Source: Bacteroidales bacterium
GTDB taxonomy: Bacteria > Bacteroidota > Bacteroidia > Bacteroidales > UBA932
NCBI GenBank assembly: GCA_017962165.1
Contig: JAGCVW010000005.1
Span: 1 to 61,976, forward strand
Direction of reading: 5' to 3'
DNA: 61,976 nucleotides
Part shown: positions 26,221 to 34,907 of the stretch, one piece after another
How the letters are laid out: every line of letters starts with the position of its first letter
How positions within the stretch are numbered: position 1 is the stretch's first letter
The notes under the pieces: generated by a model
What the model was told of the DNA's origin: nothing
The model's database searches: none
What the model saw: only the letters and a program-made list of their open reading frames with translations
Position numbers and translations under genes: made by a program

Positions 26221-29204
26221 CGTTCAGGTTTATATTGCAGAATCATAAAACTCTTTTCGTCCATGTTCATCGCGGTCGGGTTGATGTGCTCGCCGGTCAG
26301 GACGTCGAACCATTCGCCTTCGCCCATCTGCGAGGTAATCTCCTTGTAGTCCGCCCACGGAATCTCAACCCCTTCGGGGCCGTTGTTGATATACACGAAC
26401 ACGACATCCGACCAGTCAGGCAGGTAGCGGAAATACGCATAAGTATTGTCCCTGCGAAGGAAGTGCGTCATCAGACCGTTTTGCACCGCCTTGGAGCCCT
26501 TTCTCCAGCCGAACAGCGTCTTGAAGTAGTCGTGCATGTCCGCGGCAGCGGGGTCGTTCTGCCAGTCGAGAGGGAAGTCGAAGCGGAGCCCGCCATGGCC
26601 CTGGCTGCGGTCCTTGCTGACGCCGAACAACTCGTCGCCATAGAGCACCTGGGGAATGCCGCGCAGCGTAGCCAGCAGCGCGAAGGCCGCCTTGACCCTG
26701 TATTCGTCGCGCCCCACGCAGTCGGCTATGCGTTCCTGGTCGTGGTTTCCGGGGAAGATGAGCATGTTGTCCTTGTCGGCATAGAACTGATCGTTCGCCA
26801 CGCAGTCGTAGATGCGCATCATGCCCTCGTCCCAGTTGGGGCGGCCGTTGTAATTAAGTGCCTCGAGCATGGCGGTCTGCAGCGGGAAGTCCATGATGGC
26901 CGGAAGGTTCGAGTCGAACCCGTCGCGGTTGAGGGCGCCCGACTGCCAGTAGGCCAGCTGAGGGACGTTGTTCGTCCAAACTTCGCCCACAATATTGATA
27001 TTGGGATACTCGTCGCGCACGGCCGCGCACCACTCGCTCATCGGGTATTTCTCGTTGTAGGGATAGGTATCGACCCTCAGGCCATCGAGGTCGGCCCATT
27101 CGATCCACCATATCGCCCACTGCTGGAAGTAGCGCAGCAGGAAGGGGTTGTCGAGGTTCATGTCCACCATCGAGCGGTCGAACCAGCCGCCTTCGAAGTT
27201 CTCGCGGTCGATCACGGCCGCGTAGGGGTCGTTTTGGGTGGAGAAGCAGCAGTTAGAGTGCGTGTACTCCGGCCACTGATGGACCCAGTCCTGGAACGGC
27301 AGGTCCGCCATCCACCAATGTTTGTCGCCGCAGTGGTTCGGGACCATGTCCATGACCATTTTTATTCCATGCGCGTGCGCATCGTCCACGAGCGCGCGGT
27401 AGTCGTCGTTGGTGCCGAAACGGCTGTCGATCTTATAGTAGTCGGTGCATGCGTAGCCGTGGTAGCTCTCGCGCTCGACGTTATCCTCAAGCAGGGGCGT
27501 GCTCCAGAGAGCAGTCACGCCAAGGTCCTGCAGGTACGAGAGCTGGCTGCGGATTCCGGCGATATCACCGCCATGGCGACCGAAATACTCGTCGGGAGCG
27601 GCCTTCTCGAAGGTGTCGGGGGTGCTGTCACCCGCCGGGTCGCCGTTGACGAAGCGGTCGGGCATGAGAAGGTACATAAGGTCGGCGGACGAGAAGCTCG
27701 TGCGGCCTGCCGAACCGGTGCGCCGGCCGAGCAGTTCGTAGGGGACTTTGAAATCCTCCGTCCCGTTCGAGAAGCAGAGCTGGTAAGTGCCGGGCCGTGC
27801 ACTCTTGTCGATATCCACGTCGATGAAGAGGTAGTTGGGGCTCTCCACTTCGTGGGCCACGGTCGCCCGGACTCCCTTTCCGCCCTCTATCCACACGTCG
27901 AAGTCGCGTATTCCTTCGCCGTAGACCATCAGCTGGAGGGGCATCTTCATCCCGGTCCACCAGCACAGCGGCTCTACGTGCTTGATGCGGTCGGCCGAAG
28001 TCTTCAGCGACCAGCGCCATGGCGCCTGAAGTTCCACGCTCACCGTCACTGCGTCGCCGTCCTTCGTGCGCTTGAAGGCGATGGTGGTAGAGTCGCTGGG
28101 GAGTATCTCGAAGGTTGCATCGGAGTCGAGCGCAGGGTGGGCATGCTTGAACTCCGCAAGATACTTGTAGTATTCGGTGTATTCGTTGTCCTCCCAGGTC
28201 GGGGCGATGTCCTTCTCGAAGAAGGCGAAGCGGCGGTTGTAGCCCACTTCCTGGCCGGTGTAGATGAGCGGCTGGGAGTTCGGCAGGGTCCAGCACAGGA
28301 CGCCCAGTCCCTTCACGGCCTCGCCCATGCGCTCGAACTCGGTTCCCGACCAGCTGTTTTCGTCGTGGTTGGAGGTGAAGGTCATGCGGTTGCCTTCAGC
28401 CGAGATATAGGTCTTCGTGATTTCCTCGATAAGGTCGGCCTTGGTCTTAGTGCCCTGGGCTATGCCGTTGAGGAGGTGGTGGAGACGCCAGCCATACAAC
28501 GAGTTGAATCCTGCGTCGTACATCCACTCGTCTTCGGCCTCGGCGAGCATGTAGATGGGCTTGCCTGCCTTCTCGCGGAGCTTTGCGATGCTGGGCTTCC
28601 AGAACTTCGCGGGAACCTGCGAGGCCACATCGCACCTGAAGCCGTCCACTCCGCGGTCGAGCCAGAACTCCATGGAACCGTACATGGCCTGATGAACTTC
28701 GGGATTGTCGTAGTTGAGTTTTGCGATGTCGGTCCAGTCGTATTCGACTATGGTTTTGCCGAGAGAGTCGCGGTAGTACCAACTGGGATCCTTTTCAGTT
28801 ACCCATGGGTGATCAGGGGAGGTGTGGTTTGCGACCCAGTCCAGGATGACCTTGAGGCCAAGGTCGTGGGCTGCGGCCAGGAACTCGTCGAAGTCTTCCA
28901 GCGTGCCGAATTCGGGATTTACGTCGCAGTAGTTGCTTATCGCGTAGTATGAGCCCAGGCTTCCCTTCCTTTCAAGGACTCCGATGGGATAGATGGGCAT
29001 GAGCCACACTACATCCACTCCGAGTTCCTTCAGGCGGGGGAGTTGCTCCCTTGCGGCGTCGAAGGTCCCTTCCGGAGTAAATTGGCGGGTGTTGAGTTCG
29101 TAGATTATTCCGTCAGAGACGAAACGGTCGTCGGGAGCGGGCTGCTTTTGGGCACAGCCGGCTGCCAGCGCGAGCGCTACGAGCAGGAACAGGTATCTTT
29201 TCAT
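26217..29204 (-). CDS. Double-GH13 lipoprotein: amylase-like half fused to a SusA-like neopullulanase
   Basis: The 995-residue protein starts with a lipoprotein signal (LALAAGC). Residues 30-420 are one complete GH13 enzyme, with catalytic candidates D192 (GVDGFRCDVAS), E222 (YMLAEAED) and D281 (TSNHDENSW). Residues 425-515 resemble the N-terminal domain of cyclomaltodextrinases (VEPLCWWTGMKMPLQLMVYG). The second half is a SusA/neopullulanase-like GH13 with D712 (DLDGLRVDTYPY), E741 (NIVGEVWTN) and D822 (FPGNHDQERI). All six catalytic residues are present, so both halves look active. It should debranch or shorten maltodextrins in the periplasm; no strong surface-export signal follows the lipid Cys. 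It is coupled by a one-base overlap to the CotH gene and by ATGA to malQ. Confidence 0.9.
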   Translation of the reverse strand: MKRYLFLLVALALAAGCAQKQPAPDDRFVSDGIIYELNTRQFTPEGTFDAAREQLPRLKELGVDVVWLMPIYPIGVLERKGSLGSYYAISNYCDVNPEFGTLEDFDEFLAAAHDLGLKVILDWVANHTSPDHPWVTEKDPSWYYRDSLGKTIVEYDWTDIAKLNYDNPEVHQAMYGSMEFWLDRGVDGFRCDVASQVPAKFWKPSIAKLREKAGKPIYMLAEAEDEWMYDAGFNSLYGWRLHHLLNGIAQGTKTKADLIEEITKTYISAEGNRMTFTSNHDENSWSGTEFERMGEAVKGLGVLCWTLPNSQPLIYTGQEVGYNRRFAFFEKDIAPTWEDNEYTEYYKYLAEFKHAHPALDSDATFEILPSDSTTIAFKRTKDGDAVTVSVELQAPWRWSLKTSADRIKHVEPLCWWTGMKMPLQLMVYGEGIRDFDVWIEGGKGVRATVAHEVESPNYLFIDVDIDKSARPGTYQLCFSNGTEDFKVPYELLGRRTGSAGRTSFSSADLMYLLMPDRFVNGDPAGDSTPDTFEKAAPDEYFGRHGGDIAGIRSQLSYLQDLGVTALWSTPLLEDNVERESYHGYACTDYYKIDSRFGTNDDYRALVDDAHAHGIKMVMDMVPNHCGDKHWWMADLPFQDWVHQWPEYTHSNCCFSTQNDPYAAVIDRENFEGGWFDRSMVDMNLDNPFLLRYFQQWAIWWIEWADLDGLRVDTYPYNEKYPMSEWCAAVRDEYPNINIVGEVWTNNVPQLAYWQSGALNRDGFDSNLPAIMDFPLQTAMLEALNYNGRPNWDEGMMRIYDCVANDQFYADKDNMLIFPGNHDQERIADCVGRDEYRVKAAFALLATLRGIPQVLYGDELFGVSKDRSQGHGGLRFDFPLDWQNDPAAADMHDYFKTLFGWRKGSKAVQNGLMTHFLRRDNTYAYFRYLPDWSDVVFVYINNGPEGVEIPWADYKEITSQMGEGEWFDVLTGEHINPTAMNMDEKSFMILQYKPER

Positions 29205-30598
29205 TATTTACAGGTATTTAGTATCGTTTGGGTCTTGACCTGGAAGAAGTTGTCGGGACCTTCTGTCAGAAGGCGGTAGTTGGGCATGTTACCCCATGGG
29301 GCTGGCTCGTCGTAAATCATGCAGTCCTCACCGGTGTCATTCTCTACGAAGTCTTTTATCGAGTTCTGCCAATCTGTTATGCGCTGGATGCTGGCCGTGT
29401 AGTAGAACAGGGCCTTGTCGGGGTCGACCAGTTCGAGCAGGGCGTCTTTGTATATCTGACGGAAGTCGTCGAAGCGGAGCAGACGCCTGATCAGAAGATT
29501 GCTGTCGTCGCCCCAGTTCAGGGGATCCTTCCTGCCAGCGTCCATCATCAGACTTGTTCCGAGAGTGTTGTCGTAATCGAAGGGGATGAAATAGAACTTG
29601 TAGGCGTACTTGTCGGTAGCGTTGAAATAGATATAGTAGTTGTTCTGGTTGTTCCAGTAGTCGTCCCACATTCCTACCGTCACGTTTACCGCATATGTTT
29701 TCAGCAGCAGCGGAACGTCGCAGACCTCCTGGATCCACTGGTAAAAACTGTCCTCGCCCTTTCCAGTGAGTTTGAGGATGAAGTCCTTGAGCTGGGCCTC
29801 CGCCGCGCCGTACGCTTCTTTTTCGCCTTTGAACTCGTAGGTGTGCTCGGCGTCGGTCCCGTCATCAAGGCCGAAATCAGCATTCGTTGAATTCAGGCTG
29901 GCTCCCCAGCGGCACTTCCAGAGGTTCCCGCCGGCATCCCCGAATCCTTCTTTGCGGGCCTTCAGGAAGCGGGTGTCTATAGGCTCAAGCAGTTCGTATA
30001 CGCCGAAATAGGTGTATGCGGGGTCGCCCTCGACCTTCAGCCAGAGGAGGCAGTATTTGCTGTGGGGAGCGGTCCATACGCCAGCGCGCTGGAACAGGTC
30101 GTAGCAATAGATCTCCCGGACATAGTTCGGATCATCCTTGAACCACTTCAGGTTCATCTTGCGTATGCCCTTTATCCTGTGGTCGTCGTCCTTGGTGAAC
30201 TTGTCGAGGTGGACTCCGAAGTGGCAGTGGTGCCAGACCGTCTCTTCGGGGTTATGAGTTTCGCCTACCTCTCCCTCCGGCCTGCGGCGGGAGGTGTTAC
30301 CGCGCAGCCTCAGCCCGGCGCCGCTTACCTTCTCTATCGAAGCCCCGTCGTTATACTCCACGTCGCACGAGACGTATTTCTTTGTCTTATTATTCTCGTC
30401 GTAATACCCCAGCAGCGCATTCCACTGGTCGAGCGGCACGCTGATGCGGATTGACGGAATTGCTTCGCTGCCGTAGACGCGGTCCGTGCCGTATTTGTCC
30501 TTGTTGACTTCTTTCTGGGGCTCGGGGAACAGGTCAAGTTCCTCGCACCCGCAGAAAGCCAGCGCGGCAAACAGGAGTATGGGCAGGAACCGCTTCAT
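29204..30598 (-). CDS. CotH-kinase-family lipoprotein
   Basis: The 464-residue protein has a lipoprotein signal (LLFAALAFCGC) followed by acidic EELD, which fits the Bacteroidota surface-export signal. The CotH fold is indicated by LRLRGNTSRRR near residue 97, RKMNLKWFKDDPNYVREI, and the late FYFIPFDYDNTLGTSL, the conserved acidic metal-binding site. CotH proteins are atypical kinases best known from Bacillus spores; homologues are widespread in Bacteroidota, where their substrate is unclear. Lying inside a starch locus, it may modify a surface protein or bind glycan. That role is inference. Confidence 0.85.
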   Translation of the reverse strand: MKRFLPILLFAALAFCGCEELDLFPEPQKEVNKDKYGTDRVYGSEAIPSIRISVPLDQWNALLGYYDENNKTKKYVSCDVEYNDGASIEKVSGAGLRLRGNTSRRRPEGEVGETHNPEETVWHHCHFGVHLDKFTKDDDHRIKGIRKMNLKWFKDDPNYVREIYCYDLFQRAGVWTAPHSKYCLLWLKVEGDPAYTYFGVYELLEPIDTRFLKARKEGFGDAGGNLWKCRWGASLNSTNADFGLDDGTDAEHTYEFKGEKEAYGAAEAQLKDFILKLTGKGEDSFYQWIQEVCDVPLLLKTYAVNVTVGMWDDYWNNQNNYYIYFNATDKYAYKFYFIPFDYDNTLGTSLMMDAGRKDPLNWGDDSNLLIRRLLRFDDFRQIYKDALLELVDPDKALFYYTASIQRITDWQNSIKDFVENDTGEDCMIYDEPAPWGNMPNYRLLTEGPDNFFQVKTQTILNTCK

Positions 30599-30601
30599 TG
30601 A

Positions 30602-32587
30602 TTACTGAGCGAACACTACAGATGAGTTGGCGCCCAGTTTGACGTTCTCGTCTGAAACGGACACCGTTCCGAGCGAAATCACCTTGTCGGACAGTTTGTC
30701 GTCCGGCAGCGAGACGGTCACCTCGACAGCGCCGACATTGTGGAGCACGAGGGCCTTCGAGCCGTCGGTGGCGGTCATGTACCATGCCGCTACAGGGCCG
30801 CCGGACGCATTGCCGTCGTTGTAGGTGCCGTGGGCGGACATAACGCCGGTTGCGAGCGCCTTACAGGTGTTGCGCGCGTGCGTCCATTCTACATATGTGC
30901 GCAGCAGGGATTCCGGATCAGCCTTCTGTTTCTCGACAGATATTTCGTCCGTAAGCAGGGACCAGTCCACATGGCCGTCGAGGTCGCCGACCGCAGCGTT
31001 GAAGGATTTGTCCCATACGATGGGCGTACGCACGAGTTCGTCGCTCCCTCCGTCGTCGTAGTCCTTGCCCCAGTAGCCGAGTTCCTCGCCCTGGTAGATG
31101 TAGGGCTCGCCTTCGGCCGTGAGGAGTATAGCCGCGGCCTGCTTGAGTTTCGCGAGGTCCTTGTTCAGGACGGTGGCGGCGCGGGTTTCGTCGTGGTTGG
31201 TGAGGATAGTCGCAGGAATGGCATTGGGATTCACAGCCTTATACTGCCTGCGGTAGCTGATGAGGTCCTTGGCGAGATAACGGCCGATGTAGTTGTTGAG
31301 CACCCATTTGAGCCTCTCCCAGAAGTCGAACTCGAAGCAGGCGGGAATTCCTCCGTAATAAGGAGCGACCGAGCCGGCGTCCATCCAGACTTCTCCGACC
31401 ATGTAGAAATCGGTGTCGTGGGTTTCCCGGTATTTTGCGTTGCACCTGTCGTACCACTTCTTCAGGAAGGTTACGTTTGCGGTGTTGTTGAAGGAGTTCA
31501 TTCCGCCGCAGATGTGTTTGACTGCATCAAGCCTGAGGCCGTCGATTCCGAGGTCTATCCATTTATCGACCGAGGCTGCAAGGTCCTTGAAGACCTGGCT
31601 GTTCTCGGCCTGGTCGATGGCGCCATAGTTGATGTCCGGCATCCAGTCGCCGAAGGCGCCCATGAACGACACCGACTTGGTGGTAAGATTAGTGAGCTCG
31701 ATCTTATAGCGGCCGGTCCCCTCGAAATACATGTCTCCGCCGTTCGAGATCAGTTCGACCGGAGTACCGGCAGTGATGGTAGTCTCGTTGCCGCTGCCGC
31801 CGAACTTGAAGTCCCAACTGGAGTCCTTTCTTACAAGAAAGCCTGTCTTTCCGCTGATATCCAACACTGCATAGAAGGAACCGTCGCCTTTATTTATGAG
31901 TTTTACTTCCGCGCCGTCTTTCCCGGGAGCCCATGTCCAGAGGTTCCAGGGGCCGCTGCCCTGGGCCGGGGCGTCAGTGGTTTCAGTGATGGTTATCCTC
32001 GGTGAGCCGGCTACGGCGGTGTGCCAGTCGCCCGAATTATACGCGTAGCCGGACAGCATGGGATAATTCCTGTATTCTGTCGAGGGGCTGTCGCAGATGA
32101 AGTAGTAGTCCCTGTAGGGGCTTGACTCGTCCGCGAGTGCCTCTTTGAACCAGGTGTGTCCCTTGCCTGTATGGTTGAGGACATAGTCCATATATACCTT
32201 TATACCCTTTTCGTGGGCCGCGTCGATCAGGGCCTTGAAATCCTGCTCTGTTCCGTATTTGGGGTTGATGGCGGTATAGTCCGTCACTCCGTAGCCATGG
32301 TAGGCGTCAGCCGGATGCGCGGGCGAGAGCCAGATCGCGGAGGCTCCGAGGGCGTCCAGATAATCAAGACGCTGTTTTATCCCGTTGAAATCGCCGATTT
32401 TGTCTCCGTCGCTGTCAGCGAAACTGTAAATTAGCAGCTGATAGGTAATGTTGCCCTGCTTCTCGCCCGCCGCATATGGCGGGAAATCAAAGCCGTCCGG
32501 TTCGGGGGTCGTCTGCGGGTCAGGGTTACAGGCGGCGAATATTCCAAGCGCCGCAAATACGCCTAATAGATATAAGGATTTTCTCAT
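30602..32587 (-). CDS. susG: SusG-like surface alpha-amylase
   Basis: The 661-residue GH13 lipoprotein (lipobox FAAC) should cut starch at the cell surface. Barrel motifs: YHGYGVTDY, YMDYVLNH, nucleophile near D354 (IDGLRLDAVKH), acid/base near E399 (MVGEVWMD) and stabiliser near D466 (TNHDETR). Between about residues 185 and 310 the B domain holds an inserted beta-rich module (ITITETTDAPAQGSG ... YKIELTNLT), placed as the CBM58 starch-binding insertion of Bacteroides SusG. The closely similar amylase at 50354 has the same insertion. It has its own promoter at 32614, downstream of a terminator. Confidence 0.9.
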   Translation of the reverse strand: MRKSLYLLGVFAALGIFAACNPDPQTTPEPDGFDFPPYAAGEKQGNITYQLLIYSFADSDGDKIGDFNGIKQRLDYLDALGASAIWLSPAHPADAYHGYGVTDYTAINPKYGTEQDFKALIDAAHEKGIKVYMDYVLNHTGKGHTWFKEALADESSPYRDYYFICDSPSTEYRNYPMLSGYAYNSGDWHTAVAGSPRITITETTDAPAQGSGPWNLWTWAPGKDGAEVKLINKGDGSFYAVLDISGKTGFLVRKDSSWDFKFGGSGNETTITAGTPVELISNGGDMYFEGTGRYKIELTNLTTKSVSFMGAFGDWMPDINYGAIDQAENSQVFKDLAASVDKWIDLGIDGLRLDAVKHICGGMNSFNNTANVTFLKKWYDRCNAKYRETHDTDFYMVGEVWMDAGSVAPYYGGIPACFEFDFWERLKWVLNNYIGRYLAKDLISYRRQYKAVNPNAIPATILTNHDETRAATVLNKDLAKLKQAAAILLTAEGEPYIYQGEELGYWGKDYDDGGSDELVRTPIVWDKSFNAAVGDLDGHVDWSLLTDEISVEKQKADPESLLRTYVEWTHARNTCKALATGVMSAHGTYNDGNASGGPVAAWYMTATDGSKALVLHNVGAVEVTVSLPDDKLSDKVISLGTVSVSDENVKLGANSSVVFAQ

Positions 32588-32613
32588 ATTCCGGTTATCA
32601 GTTGGTCAGTCTC

Positions 32614-32621
32614 CAAAGTTA
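32614..32621 (-). promoter_or_regulatory. Internal promoter for susG-CotH-GH13-malQ
   Basis: TAACTTTG on the minus strand, a perfect -7 box 26 bp upstream of the susG ATG. A TTG lies about 20 bp further upstream, at the spacing expected for the -33 box. It directly follows the terminator at 32645. Confidence 0.6.
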
Positions 32622-32644
32622 GCAAATCCCCGCATGATATACAA

Positions 32645-32674
32645 CAAAAAAGGCCCCCGGAAATCCGGAGGCCC
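32645..32674 (-). terminator. Terminator between the SusE/F-like gene and susG
   Basis: The minus strand reads GGGCCTCCGG, ATTT, CCGGGGGCC, then TTTTTTG: a strong GC stem with a T-run, 22 bp after the SusE/F-like stop. It should end or reduce transcription of susC-susD-susE/F before the enzyme genes. Confidence 0.85.
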
Positions 32675-32695
32675 TGAAAAATGGGCAAGCAGATA

Positions 32696-34846
32696 TTACT
32701 CAACAGTAACGCTCTGTGTGCCAGTTACATACCAGTCAAATGCACATCCAACGGTAATAGCGCCAGTGGGAAGATTCAGAGCGCTCTTAGGAATGCTGAT
32801 TTCGATATAGGTGTTAGAAGAATCGGAACCAACATCTTCGCCCTCATCATAAGCTGCAACGGTGACCACACCATCGGTCTTGGTGCCGCCAACAGCCTTT
32901 GCCCAACTGCTTCCATCCACACCGTTGACTGCAACAGGCTCAACACCGCTGGCCGCGTTTGTGAAAGGATAGGCTTCAATCTGTGCTTCCATACCATTGA
33001 TCTTACCGTTATCGTAAGAATCGCCGGTTGATGCATTATTGTCAGTATCGAAACCAATCGCGAGGGGTTTATTATAAGCCCTGTTCTTCCTGAGTTTGAA
33101 ACAGAAATAAACGTTCTGTGCGTCGGACTTGAATTTCCATTCCCTGATCCTGGAGGAGGAGGTAGCCGCAAAAGCTGCGATATCCGCCCAATCGTCAAGG
33201 TTGCCGTCGATAGCGATGGCAGCTGCTGCGCCGCCGATCTTCTCGAACTTGCCGGTGAAGGAAGTCCTGGCATTGCCGTCCCATACAATGGTGAGGGTGA
33301 CTTTGTAGTCGCCGGTCTGGCCGTCAGAAACCTTGATGTTATCTGTACCCTCGACGGTGAGTCCTTCGATGGTGCAGCCACCAATGCCGACCCAGTCGCC
33401 GCCCTGGCGGAGTTTGAAGTCGCCGCCGTCGGTGATAGGAAGAGACTCGATCTCCCAGACATAGGTGCCTGCGAGTGTAGCATTGTCGGTAACATTCTTA
33501 GAGACGAAGGTAGCCTTGGTGGTCACGCCGTCGACATCAACGAACGGGTCGTTCCAACCATAATCGTTGGTGCCGTCCATCCACATGCTGCCGGAAACAC
33601 CTACAACGAAGGTGGAAGGATCGAGAACGAGATCTCCGAGTTTGGTGAAGTCAGCCTTGAGGCTGGTGAGGCCTTCGCCGTCCCACTCTGCGGTGAACGT
33701 TACTTTGAACTGGCCGCCTGCGCTGACATTGAAGTCGGCGCCGTCCGCAGCAGTAGTATCATACTCGAGTCCGGTAACGGTAGCCTGGTTCACACCGATC
33801 CAAGCAGCGTTGTAGCGGAGCTTAAGAGTTCCTGTAGGGATGTTGATAGTAGCGATTTCGTATACATAGGTACCTGCCTTCTTGCTCTCATCGGTAGGAG
33901 TGTAGCTCTTGAATTCAGCCTTGCTGCTTCCTGAAGGATCATTCCATCCATTCTCGAGTCCGGCGCCGGAAAGACCGACAACGAATGTCGAAGGATCGAG
34001 GGCGAGGTCGGCGACCTTCTTGATTTCGTAAGAGAAGCTGTTGGCGATGGCGCCTTCCTTGAGGGCGAAGGTAAGGGTGACGTTCATGACGCCGCCTTCC
34101 TCAACCTTGATGTTGTCGGCACCAGGGACAAGGCCCTGGCCAAGGCTGGTCTCAGCCTTTACCTTACCGGCGTCGTCGAGGGTGACCTTCCAGTAGTTAC
34201 CGGTGTTGAATTTAAACTCGGTGCCCTTGGTGATCTCCACGTTCTCCTTGGTGAAGGTTACACCTGCGTTGGAGAAAGCGGATGCAGTCATCTCGGTGTA
34301 GTCCCAGCTGCCGATTCCGCGGTAGCCGAAGTGGCTGGCGTCGAGAAGGAGGATCTGTGCTCCGCCTGCTGCATCGAGGTCGCCGGTCTTGTTGAGGTCG
34401 AGAACGATGTGATAGAGTCCGGTCTTTGTAACCTTCATTGCGGGAGCATCATTTCCGGTAACGAGCGCGCCCTTAAGGACGGAAGCCGGGTTGTCGCCGT
34501 ATGCCTCGTTGTCCGTAGGGGTAGTGAACTCTGCGAGATTTGCGCTGTAGCGTGTCTTGACTCCAGCCTCGTTGAGAAGGAGGTAGAAATCCTTGTCAGC
34601 CTCGAGGACGATGTACTTCTCGTACATACCTTCGCGGGGTGCCTTAGGGGTGGCAGCCTCGTTGATACCGGTTACCATGACGCAATCGGACTTGATCTCA
34701 TCAGATCCTGTTGCGGCTCCGGCTACATAGAAACCGTCAACTGTGACATCGTCCCAGTTGATTTCCTCTCCGCCTTTCTTCTCCGGGGTGCATGCACCAA
34801 CCGTAAGGGCGAGAGCGGCCATGAAAAAGAATAAAACTTTTTTCAT
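32696..34846 (-). CDS. SusE/SusF-like starch-binding surface lipoprotein
   Basis: The 716-residue lipoprotein (lipobox VGAC) stands where SusE/SusF stand in the Bacteroides sus operon. It contains several tandem beta modules; two share the start ALDPSTFVVGLSG / VLDPSTFVVGVSG, and each ends in a KLR or FKLRQGGDWVGIGG strand typical of SusE/F starch-binding modules. Aromatic residues suited to glucan binding recur (WNDP, WIGV, WVGIGG). The C-terminal 180 residues (IDGNLDDWADI, KNRAYNKPLAIGFDTDNNAS) look like a CBM9-like or DOMON-like domain, which classical SusE/F lack. It probably holds alpha-glucan at the surface. Confidence 0.82.
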   Translation of the reverse strand: MKKVLFFFMAALALTVGACTPEKKGGEEINWDDVTVDGFYVAGAATGSDEIKSDCVMVTGINEAATPKAPREGMYEKYIVLEADKDFYLLLNEAGVKTRYSANLAEFTTPTDNEAYGDNPASVLKGALVTGNDAPAMKVTKTGLYHIVLDLNKTGDLDAAGGAQILLLDASHFGYRGIGSWDYTEMTASAFSNAGVTFTKENVEITKGTEFKFNTGNYWKVTLDDAGKVKAETSLGQGLVPGADNIKVEEGGVMNVTLTFALKEGAIANSFSYEIKKVADLALDPSTFVVGLSGAGLENGWNDPSGSSKAEFKSYTPTDESKKAGTYVYEIATINIPTGTLKLRYNAAWIGVNQATVTGLEYDTTAADGADFNVSAGGQFKVTFTAEWDGEGLTSLKADFTKLGDLVLDPSTFVVGVSGSMWMDGTNDYGWNDPFVDVDGVTTKATFVSKNVTDNATLAGTYVWEIESLPITDGGDFKLRQGGDWVGIGGCTIEGLTVEGTDNIKVSDGQTGDYKVTLTIVWDGNARTSFTGKFEKIGGAAAAIAIDGNLDDWADIAAFAATSSSRIREWKFKSDAQNVYFCFKLRKNRAYNKPLAIGFDTDNNASTGDSYDNGKINGMEAQIEAYPFTNAASGVEPVAVNGVDGSSWAKAVGGTKTDGVVTVAAYDEGEDVGSDSSNTYIEISIPKSALNLPTGAITVGCAFDWYVTGTQSVTVE

Positions 34847-34907
34847 AATTGTTGATTAATAAATAAAAATGTTGGGTTGATAATATGTGTTTTAGATTTT
34901 AGTTGTC

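Noticed and set aside
26235..28952. A 905-codon plus-strand open frame opposite the double-GH13 gene, and similar long antisense frames at 3520-5211, 5051-6709, 10560-12101 and 36927-38915
   Set aside because: High-GC codon use produces long antisense frames. None shows a recognisable domain, signal peptide or promoter, and all lie opposite clear genes.
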